From positions 203,646 through 267,645 of the forward strand of contig CABFPE010000344.1 of the NCBI GenBank assembly GCA_900660155.1: 64,000 bases of DNA, in the 5' to 3' direction. Positions 10,696 through 23,526 of the stretch are shown one piece after another (the stretch's first letter is position 1; every line of letters begins with the position of its first letter). The notes below the pieces were generated by a model. It made no database searches. It was not told the DNA's origin and worked only from the letters and a program-made list of their open reading frames with translations. This DNA comes from Hofstenia miamia (Eukaryota > Xenacoelomorpha > Acoela > Hofsteniidae). The position numbers and the translations under genes were made by a program.

Positions 10696-12289
10696 TAGCA
10701 GCTTCCTATCCTACATTTAATAACTCTTATATGCTTGGTCACATTATCAGTTGCATTATTGTCATTAATTTTGATCTAAAATAATATAAACACAAATCCC
10801 TAGGTTTTGCCTTACTAGCTGTATTTCAAGTTTATTAATTTTAATACATGTAGGATAATGATCAGTAGTCAACTAAACAAGAATAAAAACCCCTATTCCT
10901 AACCTAAGTGCATCTTTGTGGCCTGGCACAAAGACCCTTGAATCATTCCCATGATGGATCCAAGCCACTACTAAACACAAATTGCTTAGCTTGACATCAT
11001 ATTAAATAATCAAACCATAATAAGAAATCAATGTAAGACATCCAAAGAAATTTCTTTATCAATTGTTACAAAAAAATTGAATCTATTTATACTAACTTGA
11101 AAAAGTACCTGTTGATTTCAAATTTTGAATCTTTTGTCTGCCAATTTGGCAGCTAAAAATATTGGAAGAGACTTTGCCCCATTGTTGCGTCAAAATTAAT
11201 AGTATTGACAAATACTAATTCATAATCATTTGCACTGATATTACTTGGTTGCAACATACAAACTAATTTAAGATGATAATAATTTTTTACAATACAGTTT
11301 TAATCACATTCAAATTTGATCTTAGTTCTTCTAATTGACTTTCTTCTTTATCAGCTTATATTTGCTTGGATGATGCTACAGTAAGATGAATGATGACAGT
11401 CTTGTTCAGAAAATTTCAAGGGGAAAGAGCATGTGCCTGCCTCAAACACAAAATGGATTAGATGTTGAAGACACTGGATATTCTTCATTAAAATTATGAT
11501 TTTGACTTGGGGAAATGAGGTTGAGGGAAATGAAATGCAACCCATTATAAGGAAATAGTTATAGTAATGACTTCTACTTCCTTTTAGAACTTAAAGTAAT
11601 GAAGAGCATCTTATTAATCTCATTTTAGCAAAACAATTAGAAGAAGAAAGGGAAAAAATCAAACAAGTTACTTGCAGTAGTCAACCTCTCCAACACAAAA
11701 AATCCCAATTGATAGGCAAAAAAATTAATAGAAGCACTAGTATCACGTTTTGTTGAATTTTAATTCCTGTTTCTAAGCAGATTGTTTGTAAATGTTTATT
11801 GCAATTTTTTCATATTTCAAAATTTGTTTTCATGCAAGCTAGTCAAATTTTGAGAGCATGAATGAATTAGCACTGTGTAATAAATATGTAAACAACAGGC
11901 CTACCTAGTAAACATGATGTAAATGAGAAATAAGAAAATAGTGAACAATCATTTATTTCTCCTTTTAACAAAACTGGGCATTCAATAGGAATTAGTACCA
12001 TTACATAAAAATATAATAACTTAGCATTCATTCATATTTTTTTCCTAATGTCATTATGTGTAAAGAATACAGATATTGCAAGCAATAAAAACTCCTATAA
12101 TTTAATCTAATATGCATAATCATCTTGTTGGCAACATTTTTAATGAAACTGGGAATTAGGCTAAAAACTTTAATAATCCCATCTGTCTTATTGAAAATAA
12201 TGATAATATAATAAAAAAAGTATATAAGAAATTTAATTCTAGTTCAATAACTAACACAAGACAATAATTTAGAATAATAAGGGTGATGT
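10696..12289. other. AT-rich stretch without recognised genes
   Basis: Nothing supportable as coding or RNA was found. Short frames here lack any family motif. Confidence 0.5.
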
Positions 12290-13050
12290 AGGGATGAAAC
12301 TCAATGTAAAAATCTAGTACTTTGACTCAAAAGTTGCTCCATAACATTAGATATCTGGCAAGCTCTCTAATCAGCTTTATCATTCTAACAACATACATGA
12401 TTGGTATTTGAACTAGGTATTTAGATATCCAAGAATACCTCTTTGTATAGTACACCACTTCCACATGGCATTACACTGAAGTACCACACTGAACTGGCAC
12501 ACCCTATCTGATGCTAAAATGGTGCTGCCCTATTTGTCTCAGTTTTACAATACTCAGCTCAGTAAAACTCTAATATCATTTGTTAGATGTCATAACCTAC
12601 ACATAAATAGCATGTAATTGCCATGCATTCATGAATAGTCAACAGGCATGATTTAACCACAGAGTTTTCTATTAAGCGCTAGCCATATACACAATGACCC
12701 AAGATTTGGGGATCTGTTAATCAGATATTATGAGTTATTCCTGCAGTTAAGATTCTGAACCTATTTAATTATTATTTTCATAATAAATGTAATAAATACA
12801 AATAACAAAAATATGACAAGCTTATTAGCAAAACTAAATTGATTTTTGTAGAAAACCTAACAATTCCTGCCTCACTTTTATACAAAGAAAATTGTATTAC
12901 CTTCCCCTGCTTTCAGGTTATTACTTAAAAATTGATTCCCTCACACAGCTTAATTTAAGCAAATTATAAAATACTGAAGGGCAATTGACATTTTTTCACA
13001 GCAAAATACATTTAAACTTTTAGAAATTAATTGCAAGAGCAGGCCTAGCA
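12290..13050 (+). mobile_element. Diverged LTR copy, fossil
   Basis: Internal blocks match the other LTRs in order: GGTGCTGCCCTATTTGTCTC, TGTAATTGCCATGCATTC, CAACAGGCATGATT, and a late GGTTATTACTTAAAAATTG...CCTCACACAG block. The TG and CA ends are not clear, so the borders are approximate. It is older than the other copies. Confidence 0.5.
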
Positions 13051-13512
13051 ACAGTTTCTTGGTCTGCTCTATTATCTTATCTGCTAATGCACAGTTCTAA
13101 TCTCTTACTTATGCATATTTTCTCACTTGATAAAGTGCATTAACACCTCATGGTGGGTGACATATTCATGTTTATATCATATTGTAAACATGGTCTGCCA
13201 TCTTTCACTAATAATACAAGTCAGCTGTATCCCCTTGTGAAAATATCAAAAAACCTCTTGTACAATCTGAAACACTTCAGTGCAATCATTAGAGTCATCA
13301 CTGCATCTACATCAGATGTGTGTGTGTGTGTGTCCTCTTCTTTAATTTTGGTTTCTAGGTAGAAATGTATAAAAAAGTATCTCTGTGAACTATGTTGTGT
13401 AGCTACATCAAAAAACAAAGATGCATAGTGTTGCAGCTAATCTCTGGTCATAACATTAGTGTCATTTACATTGGCCTGAATTATTTTAATTACTACAGCT
13501 TGCTTAGTGGCA

Positions 13513-14691
13513 TCATAATACTTTGCCACTAATACCTATGTTATTGATCCACATTAGATCCCCTACTTCACTAAACAAAATGAACACTCTTGGGTCTACC
13601 TGACGTATTTTTGTTTTGATCTTCTTCAGTTGTTCATTCACTGGCTGACCCTTCTTGTACAAATCCAGCAGCATTAACTTACCATCAATGAGCACCCATT
13701 CTGTGTTATCACTTTTGATCAATTTCCTCTTAATTGTTTTATATTTGTCTGATCTCATGTATTTTCTTCCTTGAGCTTTTCTATTAACATTGGTTTCTTC
13801 CAAACCCACCTTGCAAGCAAAATCAATGGTGACTCCAAAGAGATGGAATCCAAAGTAGATTATCTTCAATTACTACCATATCAATATCCTACATAGTTCT
13901 TTCCAAGTGCTGAAAATGCATATTCTTGAAATTATTTAAGATATTATTATTATGGTTAAGTAGTTTTCTTGAGGATGGTCTGCCATGGTGGCTTCAAGTA
14001 GAATTTCTAATTGATTTGCTATCTCAATCATGAATTTACTCTTAAATTGCAGTCCCCTATCTGAGACCAACTTCCTCATGGGGCCTAATTAAGGATCCAA
14101 TCTTTCATAACATTATCTGCTAGTGCCTTAGTGGTTGTATTATCTAGTAAAATGATCCTTGCATACTTAGTAAATATATCAATCATAACTAGGATGTAAT
14201 TGATAACAGTTGCCATCACAAGACAGCTGTTCTATGTCCATGTGTATAACCTTGTTGGGCAGTTTGGCTGACATGCTCTCTAAATCTGCCCTCTGCCCTG
14301 GAAAATGGCACTTGTTTTTTAGTAAACACATTTCACACTTATGAATTACATCAAGGACTGCTGCACATATACCAATTGTAACATAGCATGAATTAAAAGT
14401 GCTTCCTATCTGAACAATTCTGAGATGGTTTCCTTCATGTACCTTCTGTACTAACTCATGTCTGAAAAATTCTGGTATAGCCAACCTGTTGTTTCTATTC
14501 TTAGAATGGAGCAGCTCACTTTTTTCCATCTTCCAATTGTACTTCTTAAAATACCTCAATACATGCTGGCTGATGGTAGCTGATGAGTAGTAAGGTGATG
14601 GAGATACCCTGTCAAATTGGGACACCCTGAAGTTCTCATAACACCTATGACTATTTGCCATTAGTAATGAGTGGATTCTATTGGACACCAC
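13513..14691 (-). pseudogene. Ty3/gypsy-type integrase region, fossil
   Basis: On the minus strand the region encodes, in order, a His/Cys zinc-binding-like segment (HEGNHLR...CEMCLLKNK), an integrase core segment and a basic C-terminal part. It is broken, with several interruptions, and looks old. The orientation matches the RT fossil at 18.6-20.9 kb, so both could come from one minus-strand element later split by other insertions; that link is inference. Confidence 0.6.
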
Positions 14692-14699
14692 CTAGTGAC

Positions 14700-15068
14700 G
14701 AAATATTTTCTAAAAGTTAAATTGAGCAAATTAATTTTTTGACAATATCTTTGAACCAATTTGATGATTTTTTGATTTCTAGGATTTAGGCAAATTGATA
14801 TTTTTGATTTCAAGTTTCAAAGTAATTGATAGGTGCAAAACCAATTTTGATTTTCTTCTGATGTCCAAATACAAGGTCTAAAAATATTTTGCTAAACATA
14901 AACACTATAACTATATGAAATATAGACTTACACTTTCAAAAGCAATATAAAAAATTTTCCATACTTAACTATTACAGGCATATGAAATATAGACTTACAT
15001 GAAAAAGGCAATTGCATCTTTTATTTTTTCAAATAAATTGCTATTTTTCATTGTAAATAATTCCATAT
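14700..15068. other. AT-rich spacer
   Basis: Contains a short local repeat (CATATGAAATATAGACTTACA-like units near 14920 and 14985), otherwise nothing recognised. Confidence 0.4.
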
Positions 15069-15610
15069 TATAGAGTCACTCAGGGCCTACTTTTCTTGAT
15101 CTTATTATTTTGGCACTCTGAAATAGTGTTGCATTTTTTTGACGTTTTGATTTACTGATTCACTGCTATCTATTAACCCCCTTTAGATTCATTATTAATG
15201 ATTTGGTAATGATAACTATTGCTTAAGATCCAGCAACAATTCAGGAGGAAACAGCACCAGGTCTGGGGCAACAAATAGCTCCCTAATGGTGATCTATTCA
15301 TACATGCACATAATAATTTACACTTTGCAAATATACTATGCTGTTGACAAATGCAAATGCACAGCAATTATGTGCCTGCTATATTTTTACAAACTTCATA
15401 TGAGTTCCCTTGCAAAATTAAATGAGCAATAACATGTCAGATTTAATCAAGGGGACAAATAATAAATTGATCAAATAACTGCACTTGAAAATAGGATAAA
15501 TTGATATAAATAAATTGATAGCAACAATCACTACATCATTATGATGTAACACTAAATTAGAGTGCCAAATAATCAAATTAATCAAAATAAAGGCCCTGAG
15601 TAACTCTACA
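15069..15610. repeat. Two LTR 3' ends joined in inverted orientation, fossil
   Basis: The left part (15069 to about 15390) is a reverse-oriented LTR 3' end starting TATAGAGTCACTCAGGGCC. The right part (about 15390-15610) is a forward LTR 3' end finishing GGCCCTGAGTAACTCTACA. The outer 60-65 bp form an inverted repeat. Both halves match the solo LTR family. Confidence 0.65.
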
Positions 15611-16634
15611 ATAATAACACTGCTTTAATGTAGAATGTTTTCAATAATTGCTAATGTATGTTAGAGACTTCAATGCCTTCAAGCCACATTTGTTATAACA
15701 TTTGGACCATCTCTGTGTGGAAGAGTGGAGATAAAAAAATACTTATACTTTCAATTAATGATAATGTCTCTTAGAGGGTATATTGGCTTTAAACTGTACT
15801 TGTAATAACATTTGTTAGTCTCTATAATAACACTGCCTTAATGCATATGAATGAGAATCAAAAATCAATTATGTTTTCAATTAATGCTAATGTATGTAAA
15901 AGACTTCAGCACTTTATAACATGCAGCAGGGTTTTCTATTGTGTCAATCATTCATCATGAAAATGAAATAAATGCTATTATTAAGCACATAAAGGCTTGA
16001 ATGGCAAATCAATTACAATGCTAGAAAGAATATATTTGAACCATCATGTAAAGAGATACTAATTAATTAATTATAATGAAATGCAGATGTACATCTGTTT
16101 GTTATATCCAGTAACAAACTAATATTTCACTAACACAACAAAAACATATATGGATGTATTAGCCATTCATTGCAAGAAAAAACAAATTTCATGGTAAGTT
16201 TTATGCATGGAATGCAATTATATATGTAATGAATAAATATTTAAAAATCACCAACATCACAAACAATTTTTGCAAAAAAATGAACTCTTTTTGATGTTAA
16301 GTGTATAAATTCAAACAAAATGATGATAAAACAACAGGGATTTATCTGATCATTCTATTATCAATGCAATAAAACAAAACACTTTAAGAAGAGGTGTAAA
16401 AAATATGTATGTGAACAATGTGATGGTAATGGATAAATTACTTTGATCTAGTGGCATTTGTTTAGTTTTTACAACACATTGTAATTTATAGTGGGAAGAA
16501 GCAAAATTTTCCAATTAAAACAAATACATTATTCAATTTTTACAGAGATTGGTTGGTGATTGTTGAATTTATTTAATAATGTAGATCTTGTTATATCTTC
16601 AGTGAATGACTATCATACTAACTTACAAGGGCTA
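15611..16634. other. AT-rich stretch without recognised genes
   Basis: No open frame with family motifs. A local repeat of TCTCTATAATAACACTGC...TTAATGC around 15610 and 15820 hints at a diverged tandem unit. Confidence 0.4.
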
Positions 16635-17452
16635 CCCAGATAACAATTTAAGGTCTAAACAACATTGTTTTGGGTTGTTATTTGTTTGTTTTATGTGTCA
16701 AAAACAACGTTGTTTTAATGTTGAAATGGTACCATTTCATTGGTTGAAACAATGTTGCTTTAACAACGTCACATTTGGTTGCTTTTTGGTTGTTTTTTAT
16801 TCATGAAACCACAATATTTTGAGGTTGTAACAACGTTGTTTTATGTTGTCACATGCTTGTCTTAGCATTACTTTTGTATGCAAAATAAAATTTTATATTA
16901 CTAAGCAGTTCAAACATTGCTGTTTAAACAAACACAAGCCCAACAAAGGGCAGACCACTATCTTTGAGATACTGTCAAGCATATTCAATACAAACATTTT
17001 TTAAAGATTTAAATGAATGTCTTGTATATAAATGATAACAATGAGCATAAAAAGCTGCCAAATTAAAAAAAATTTAAAAATCTAAAATTAAGCACAATTT
17101 TGAAATAGTACTTTCTTAAGTTGTGAAAAATCTCTTCAGCTCAATTGTAACTTATGATATTTAACAGTCAATATCAATGTGTCCAAATATTCATGAATAA
17201 ATTATTTTGAAAATTCACTTATCTGGTATATTATAATTTTTCACAAATAAAAAATTTCAAAAAAGGTTTTGCAAATCCTTTTTTATATAAAAGGATCTTG
17301 TAATAAAATCACAAAGTGAGTTAAATTTGCAAGCATCTGCTCACTCATGATTTTTTACTAAAGTTGTTATTATGATGTTAGTGGTTGCTGCAACAACAAA
17401 AAGTATGAAACAACTATAAACAACATAAAAACTACCAAAATTGTTATCTGGG
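16635..17452. mobile_element. MITE with CCCAGATAACAATTT ends and CAACGTTG motifs
   Basis: The left end CCCAGATAACAATTT (16635) is mirrored by AAATTGTTATCTGGG (ending 17452). The left 250 bp contain several AACAACGTTGTT-type palindromic motifs and close variants (AACAACATTG, AACAATGTTGC). The right end carries related ACAACATAAAAACTACC. No coding region. The open frame at 16606-16806 is a by-product of the TTGTT-rich repeats. Confidence 0.65.
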
Positions 17453-17535
17453 ATTATGATTTGGATTATGTTTACTCTAATTTCTATGGCAACTACAAAA
17501 TGCAATGGAAAAGATATCAACAAGACAGTGACCAA

Positions 17536-17605
17536 GAGTTATAAACCAAATAAACTGAAGCACATGCCAAGAGTTATAAACCAAATAAACTGAAGAACAT
17601 GCTAA
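17536..17605 (+). repeat. 35-bp tandem duplication (two units)
   Basis: GAGTTATAAACCAAATAAAC begins both units (17536 and 17571). The 35-bp copies differ at only a few positions. The rest of 17453-17943 shows no gene. Confidence 0.9.
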
Positions 17606-17943
17606 GTCAACAAAATATGTCAGCAAATGTGCACACACTGAAAATATGTATAAAACAAAAATAAAATCAGGTAAAAACCATTTTATAAAACTAATATCAT
17701 AATGGAAGCATGTATATGTATAAATACTACTAATAGGTCACATGTATAATTTATTTCAAAAAAAATTGCCTTTATTATGTAGGTCTATATTTCATACTCC
17801 TGTAATTCTTTAAGTATCACAAATATTTCCCCATTTTGTATTAGAAAAACTAAATTAAACTAATGGAATTTTTAATGGATAGGAAACATTGGTGAAAATG
17901 AATTAATTACAATGATTTCAGATATTAATAATTAGAAACATAT

Positions 17944-18565
17944 TGTAGAATCATGGGGGGCTCTGGCTACTCTTGGTGTACTGGATAACTCAAGAGTTTA
18001 GATTGAAGGTTGCAAAGTCTACCACAACAGAGAGTGACCTGCATTCCAACAGAAATTGTACATTGGTGGTTCACTAATTTTTGCCTAACAAATAGAGAAA
18101 TTCCATTCCAAAAAGAACTTCAACATTGACCATTTCACACAGTATCATGCCAAAGCTATATCTTTGAAGCCATCCCTACTCACCAAGGTGCTAATTGTGT
18201 ATCTCAAGTATTAATTCCTAGCTCAATAAACAATTTATCTCAGAGTTCTCTTATCTCAGCTCATGTAAATAAATAATAAGTAAAAGGCACATAATTGCTG
18301 AGCATTTGCATTTGCCAATGGCATAGTATATTCACAATGTGTAAATTATTATGTATGAACAGATCAAATAAAAATGTTATTTCCTACACATAATCATAAC
18401 CTAAAGCAACCACAATTCTGGCTGTCACTGTTATGGAGCTATTTGTTTGCCCCAGACCTGGTGCAGTTTCCTCCCAAATTGTCACTAGATCTTAAGCAAT
18501 AGTTATCATTACCAAATCTTTAATGATGAATCTAAAGGGCTTAATAGATAATTAATTCAACATTG
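17944..18565 (+). mobile_element. Truncated LTR (TGTAGA family), fossil
   Basis: Starts TGTAGAATCATGGGGGGCTC and follows the LTR consensus for about 620 bp, then gives way to reverse-oriented gypsy pol sequence. The 3' third of the LTR is absent. Confidence 0.7.
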
Positions 18566-21470
18566 CCCCATAGTAAGTTGGAGATGTGCTTGGTTTTGTT
18601 AGCTAACTCTGAGATGAAGGTGCCATAGTAATTCAAGAATCCCATAAGGCATTGCACATTCTTACAAGAACAGAGAGTTTGATTTTATCAAGATGGTCTT
18701 TCACATCATTCTTGATGGGAATACAACCAGGTTCAAGGATTCTTCTGAGAAAGGTGACAAGAGGTTGTAACAGAGAACACTTATTCCCATTGACTTGGAG
18801 GCCAGACTTGTATAACAAGCTGAGGGTGTGTCCAAGCCTTTCCAGATGCTCAGAGAAAGTGCTACCTGCGACAAGAATATTGTCCATATAGGCTGTTATG
18901 CTGGGCAGATCCCAAAAGCCATATACTTCCACTCAAAGAGGCCATAGGGAGTTATAAAGGCATTCTTTGAAATATCAGTGGGCTTCATTGGCACCTGCCA
19001 GTAAGCCTTGCACAGGTTGAAGCAGCTGAATAACTTGTATTGACTAGCATTGTAAAGGAGATGCTCAATGTGTGGGAGTGGGTACACATCCTTTACTGTG
19101 GCATCACTAAGCTTTCTAAAGTCCACACAGAGGCAGTACTTGTTGCCTTGTTTAATAAAGACAGTGGGAGCCATGTAGGGGCTATTGCTATTTTGGATAA
19201 TGCCACTTTCTATGAGGTTGCTTAAGATCTTTTCATACTCACTCACACCATGCTGCTTCATTGTGATCTTGAACAAAAAGAACCAGTCATCAAAAGACTA
19301 AAATCTCATCAGTTTTTCCAGTGTACTTTGGCAGCCATAAATGCTTGTGAACATATTTGTTGGCATTCAATTCCATCAGCTATATCAATTCATTAAGACA
19401 TGGATGAGGTGTACCCAGTGCTGGTGTTATAGAATTGGCAGTGCTGCTAGACAACATTCCAAAATTAGGAGCACTGAATGCACTGAAGTAGTATATACTG
19501 TCTACTGAACAGAAGAAGCAATGGTTCACTGAGCACAACTAGGAGGATAAATTTCATCTGGCACCTCAGGAACAGTTTCACTAGCAGAAATTAATTGTGA
19601 TACCCTGACTAGAAATTGTTCAACAAACCCTCTCAAGGTGTCATCCAAATCACAACAGGTTATGTACTGAGACAGAGCTTGCTTGTTTGCTGGAACTGAC
19701 TCTAGTTCAACTTTCTCATGGGTCATTTTAGCAAAAGGATTACTTGGCTTGTTGTTGTCGTAAGTCAGAAATAAACTTCTACAGTTCCTATTCCTTCACA
19801 GCAAACAGAAGCTCTCTCCTGGCAAGTTTATCTTTCAGGCAGGCAGTGCTATGCACATCTTCAGAATGCTTACTGGAGACTTGTTCCATNATCCCAAAAG
19901 CCATATACTTCCACTCAAAGAGGCCATAGGGAGTTATAAAGGCATTCTTTGAAATATCAGTGGGCTTCATTGGCACCTGCCAGTAAGCCTTGCACAGGTT
20001 GAAGCAGCTGAATAACTTGTATTGACTAGCATTGTAAAGGAGATGCTCAATGTGTGGGAGTGGGTACACATCCTTTACTGTGGCATCACTAAGCTTTCTA
20101 AAGTCCACACAGAGGCAGTACTTGTTGCCTTGTTTAATAAAGACAGTGGGAGCCATGTAGGGGCTATTGCTATTTTGGATAATGCCACTTTCTATGAGGT
20201 TGCTTAAGATCTTTTCATACTCACTCACACCATGCTGCTTCATTGTGATCTTGAACAAAAAGAACCAGTCATCAAAAGACTAAAATCTCATCAGTTTTTC
20301 CAGTGTACTTTGGCAGCCATAAATGCTTGTGAACATATTTGTTGGCATTCAATTCCATCAGCTATATCAATTCATTAAGACATGGATGAGGTGTACCCAG
20401 TGCTGGTGTTATAGAATTGGCAGTGCTGCTAGACAACATTCCAAAATTAGGAGCACTGAATGCACTGAAGTAGTATATACTGTCTACTGAACAGAAGAAG
20501 CAATGGTTCACTGAGCACAACTAGGAGGATAAATTTCATCTGGCACCTCAGGAACAGTTTCACTAGCAGAAATTAATTGTGATACCCTGACTAGAAATTG
20601 TTCAACAAACCCTCTCAAGGTGTCATCCAAATCACAACAGGTTATGTACTGAGACAGAGCTTGCTTGTTTGCTGGAACTGGCTCTAGTTCAACTTTCTCA
20701 TGGGTCATTTTAGCAAAAGGATTACTTGGCTTGTTGTTGTCGTAAGTCAGAAATAAACTTCTACAGTTCCTATTCCTTCACAGCAAACAGAAGCTCTCTC
20801 CTGGCAAGTTTATCTTTCAGGCAGGCAGTGCTATGCACATCTTCAGAATGCTTACTGGAGACTTGTTCCATCAACCTACATACCTTTTAAACTTGCTAAC
20901 TATCATAAGGTCCAATCTTTCCAATTTGGTGAGTGAGTCACAAAAGAAACCACATCTCAAATGGAACCTCATGGGTGAGGTGGAAGGCTTGGATGTTGCA
21001 TTTACACTAGTCAAAATGCAGCTTGAGACATGGTGATTTTGACCTTGAGATATGTGATCATGGATGTGATCACCAGTAGATAACAATGCAGAGCAAGAAG
21101 AGCCTGACAAATGTGGAGTAGGTAAAGACAAATAACATTGCTGAAGATGCATACAGAATTTATCCAAATCAGAACAACAACAAGTATAACAAAATAAAAA
21201 TAACAGCAAAACTGAATGCTAATTGTATACTCCAATGTCACAAAAAGGGAAAAAATTTGAGAGAAAGTAAACTATCTAAATTAACCTTCCCTGGAATTGA
21301 CCCATAACATCCAATAGCTTTGAAAAAATGCTTTGGCAAAAATTGTTTTGCAAAAAATACAAAGTCATCACCAACATCTATCAAAGGGCATCTAATCCAA
21401 ATTAACTCCAAAGCACTAAAAGAATAACAAGAAAACATAAGAAAAATAAGAACAACACAACAACCATTGC
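18566..21470 (-). pseudogene. Ty3/gypsy gag-pol fossil with reverse transcriptase
   Basis: Minus-strand reading gives a Ty3/gypsy reverse transcriptase: an entry segment with NSPYMAPTVFIKQGNKYC and VDFRKLSDAT, a palm segment with FSCFNLCKAYWQV, and an ITAYMDNILV active-site region, in that order. Upstream, 20.5-21.4 kb is weakly gag/protease-like. The element is broken, with several interruptions. Its apparent length is inflated by a duplicated block (19891-20870). It probably belongs with the integrase fossil at 13.5-14.7 kb. Antisense frames here are shadows. Confidence 0.7.
19891..20870. repeat. 980-bp near-identical direct duplication across a single N
   Basis: 19891-20870 repeats 18909-19888 almost base for base; the only difference noticed is an A/G near 19685/20667. 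The two copies are separated by exactly one N (19890). This looks like an unmerged contig overlap rather than a biological tandem repeat. Confidence 0.85.
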
Positions 21471-22492
21471 TAACACTCCCCCAACTAAGTTTGGTACTTA
21501 AATTTCTCCATGCATCAGAAATTATGTTACAACAGTCATAAATGTTTAAAATGAGCTTAATTGGGACATTGTATAAGAGATATCTGGTTAAATAGTAATA
21601 ATAAGAGATAAGAATTAAATGAACATTTCAGTTACTTCTTAAATTTTTCAATCAAATACTTAAACTCTAATAACTATAATAATATTTTCATGTATTTTAC
21701 TATTTGCCATATTGATAATTATCTTTAATTAATGCTATTGGTTAAGAGATATTTTATAGTGATAGTTACGAGAAGATACAACAAGTTCATAAAATATATG
21801 TTCGTATTGAAAAAAATTTAAGTTCGTATTTTATAAGTTCGTAAACATGTTCGTAAAATATAAGTTCGTATTATTAAAGTTCTTATAATAGTTCGTAAGT
21901 TATAAGTTTGTATTATTTAATTTAATACATTAGTTCATAAAATATAAGTTTGTATATATATATATATATATTTTGTATATATATATATTTTATGACATTT
22001 TAAATCAGATAAAAAATGACGTAATAATTCTCACCTCTATGTGTATCAATCTTTTTTATATATTAAGGATTATGTTAAAGATAACATAATATATTATAAA
22101 TTATAAGTGTCAAATGTTTCAGAGTTGCAGTGAGCGTGCTAAAAGCTGCCAGAGCATTTTAACGTTATTGGAAATGCACAGGTGCATAAATTTTACATTA
22201 AAATATCTAATACATTACATAATAAAAATAGTGTATGGTAAATTAAGTTTAGTCATGGCCAACAAGTTGAAGAAATTGAAATACTAAAGTTAAGGAGTAC
22301 GCTAAAGAGGCGAGCTGAAACTGAAAGTTCAAGCTTAGGGAGATTTTTGATTCCTCTACTAATCAATCAAGCATTGGTGAATGAATTTTGTTCCTTCACT
22401 TAGTAATAATTTTAAAAGTTTGCTCTGGTCGTCTTGTGCCTATTTTTTACTCTGAGTACAAAACACTACTAAGCAAATATATACATATATAT

Positions 22493-22525
<33 letters not shown>

Positions 22526-22863
22526 TGAAATAATAGCATTGGTTTTATTTGTGGAAAACTCCATTTAATTTATTCGGCAATGTAATCTTATCATTTCAAC
22601 TAAAATTTGCCGTATTCTTTTGCCCTATTTTTACTTTAGATCTTGCTATTTCACATTATGCCATGATTATTCTTTGCAGGATATATTGAATATATCAATC
22701 CTAGTGTGTATCTTTGAGGAACTTTGTTATGGTTCTTCATTGATTTATGCTTAGGATTAAGTACATATATCACCATTAAAAGGTAAGCTTTTTTAGTTAT
22801 TGAACTGGAATTCATATATGACATTTAGAGGTTTAGAGACATTCTAAATATAGAACAATATAC

Positions 22864-22952
22864 ATTATTGCCACATTGACTCGGTGGGATTCGAACCCCA
22901 ACCTTCTGTACATGAGTACAGATGTGTTTATCTTACACCATGAATCAGAAGG
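22864..22952 (-). mobile_element. tRNA-derived SINE-like copy 2
   Basis: The minus strand reads GATTCATGGTGTAAGATAAA, then a hairpin around CTGTACTCATGTACAG, then GGGGTTCGAATCCCACC (B box), then GGCAATAATG. Layout and tail match the copy at 1919-2007. The T-stem pairs at only about three of five positions and the acceptor is partly unpaired, so it is not a working tRNA. Confidence 0.5.
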
Positions 22953-23345
22953 GAGAACCTTTTATGGAATTTCTTTCTTTTATGACTCCCGAAATTTTTC
23001 CAGATAGCTATCTCATCATGATCATACACATCATATTATTGAGTCAGGCATTATCAAAAATTTCATGTACCTGAAAGCTTAAAATTATCATTTGGTAAAC
23101 ACAAACCCTCTTATATTAATTGTTTTTTAACTTGTGTACTTTCCATTGTACAAAGCGTAGAAATTCAGCTTAAAAATCCGTGGCTATTTAGTTATAGAAT
23201 ATATATTAGCCATATTCGATTTGAATAACTTAACGAACTTAAATTTTACGAACAAATATACGAACATATATTTACGAACTTAAATTTTACGAATAAATAT
23301 ACGAACTTATATTTACGAACTTAAATTTTACGAACTTATACAGCA

Positions 23346-23526
23346 TTCCCATAGTTACATATTTTTCTGACTGTTATAAGATAGTTTCTGACAGCTTTAA
23401 GATAATGCATTGACGAATTTAAGTACCAACCCCAAACTAAGGTTGGTTCTTAAGTCTGTCAATTCATTATCTTATGGCTGTGAGAAGTTTCTCTTACAGC
23501 TGTCAGAAAAAGATGTAACTATGGAA
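23346..23526. mobile_element. Palindromic MITE nested in the foldback arm
   Basis: Two arms of about 85 bp (from CCATAGTTACAT inward) mirror each other around ACCAACCCCAAACTAAGGTT. It is absent from the equivalent site in the left arm (about 21770), which shows insertion after the arms formed. Its centre resembles the outer termini of the host element. Confidence 0.7.

Noticed and set aside
13221-13418. Coding frames around the (TG)n tract at 13317-13333
   Set aside because: They are driven by the microsatellite (THTHT repeats) and lack any family motif.
16606-16806. 66-residue frame at the left end of the CCCAGATAAC MITE
   Set aside because: It crosses the TIR, and its content comes from repeated TTGTT/AACAACG motifs.
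18652-20207. Plus-strand frames over the gypsy RT region
   Set aside because: They are antisense to a recognisable reverse transcriptase and have no motifs of their own.
22864-22952. Functional tRNA gene on the minus strand
   Set aside because: The T-loop and B box are good, but the T-stem, anticodon loop and acceptor pairing are defective, and a diverged second copy with the same non-tRNA tail exists, which fits a SINE better.
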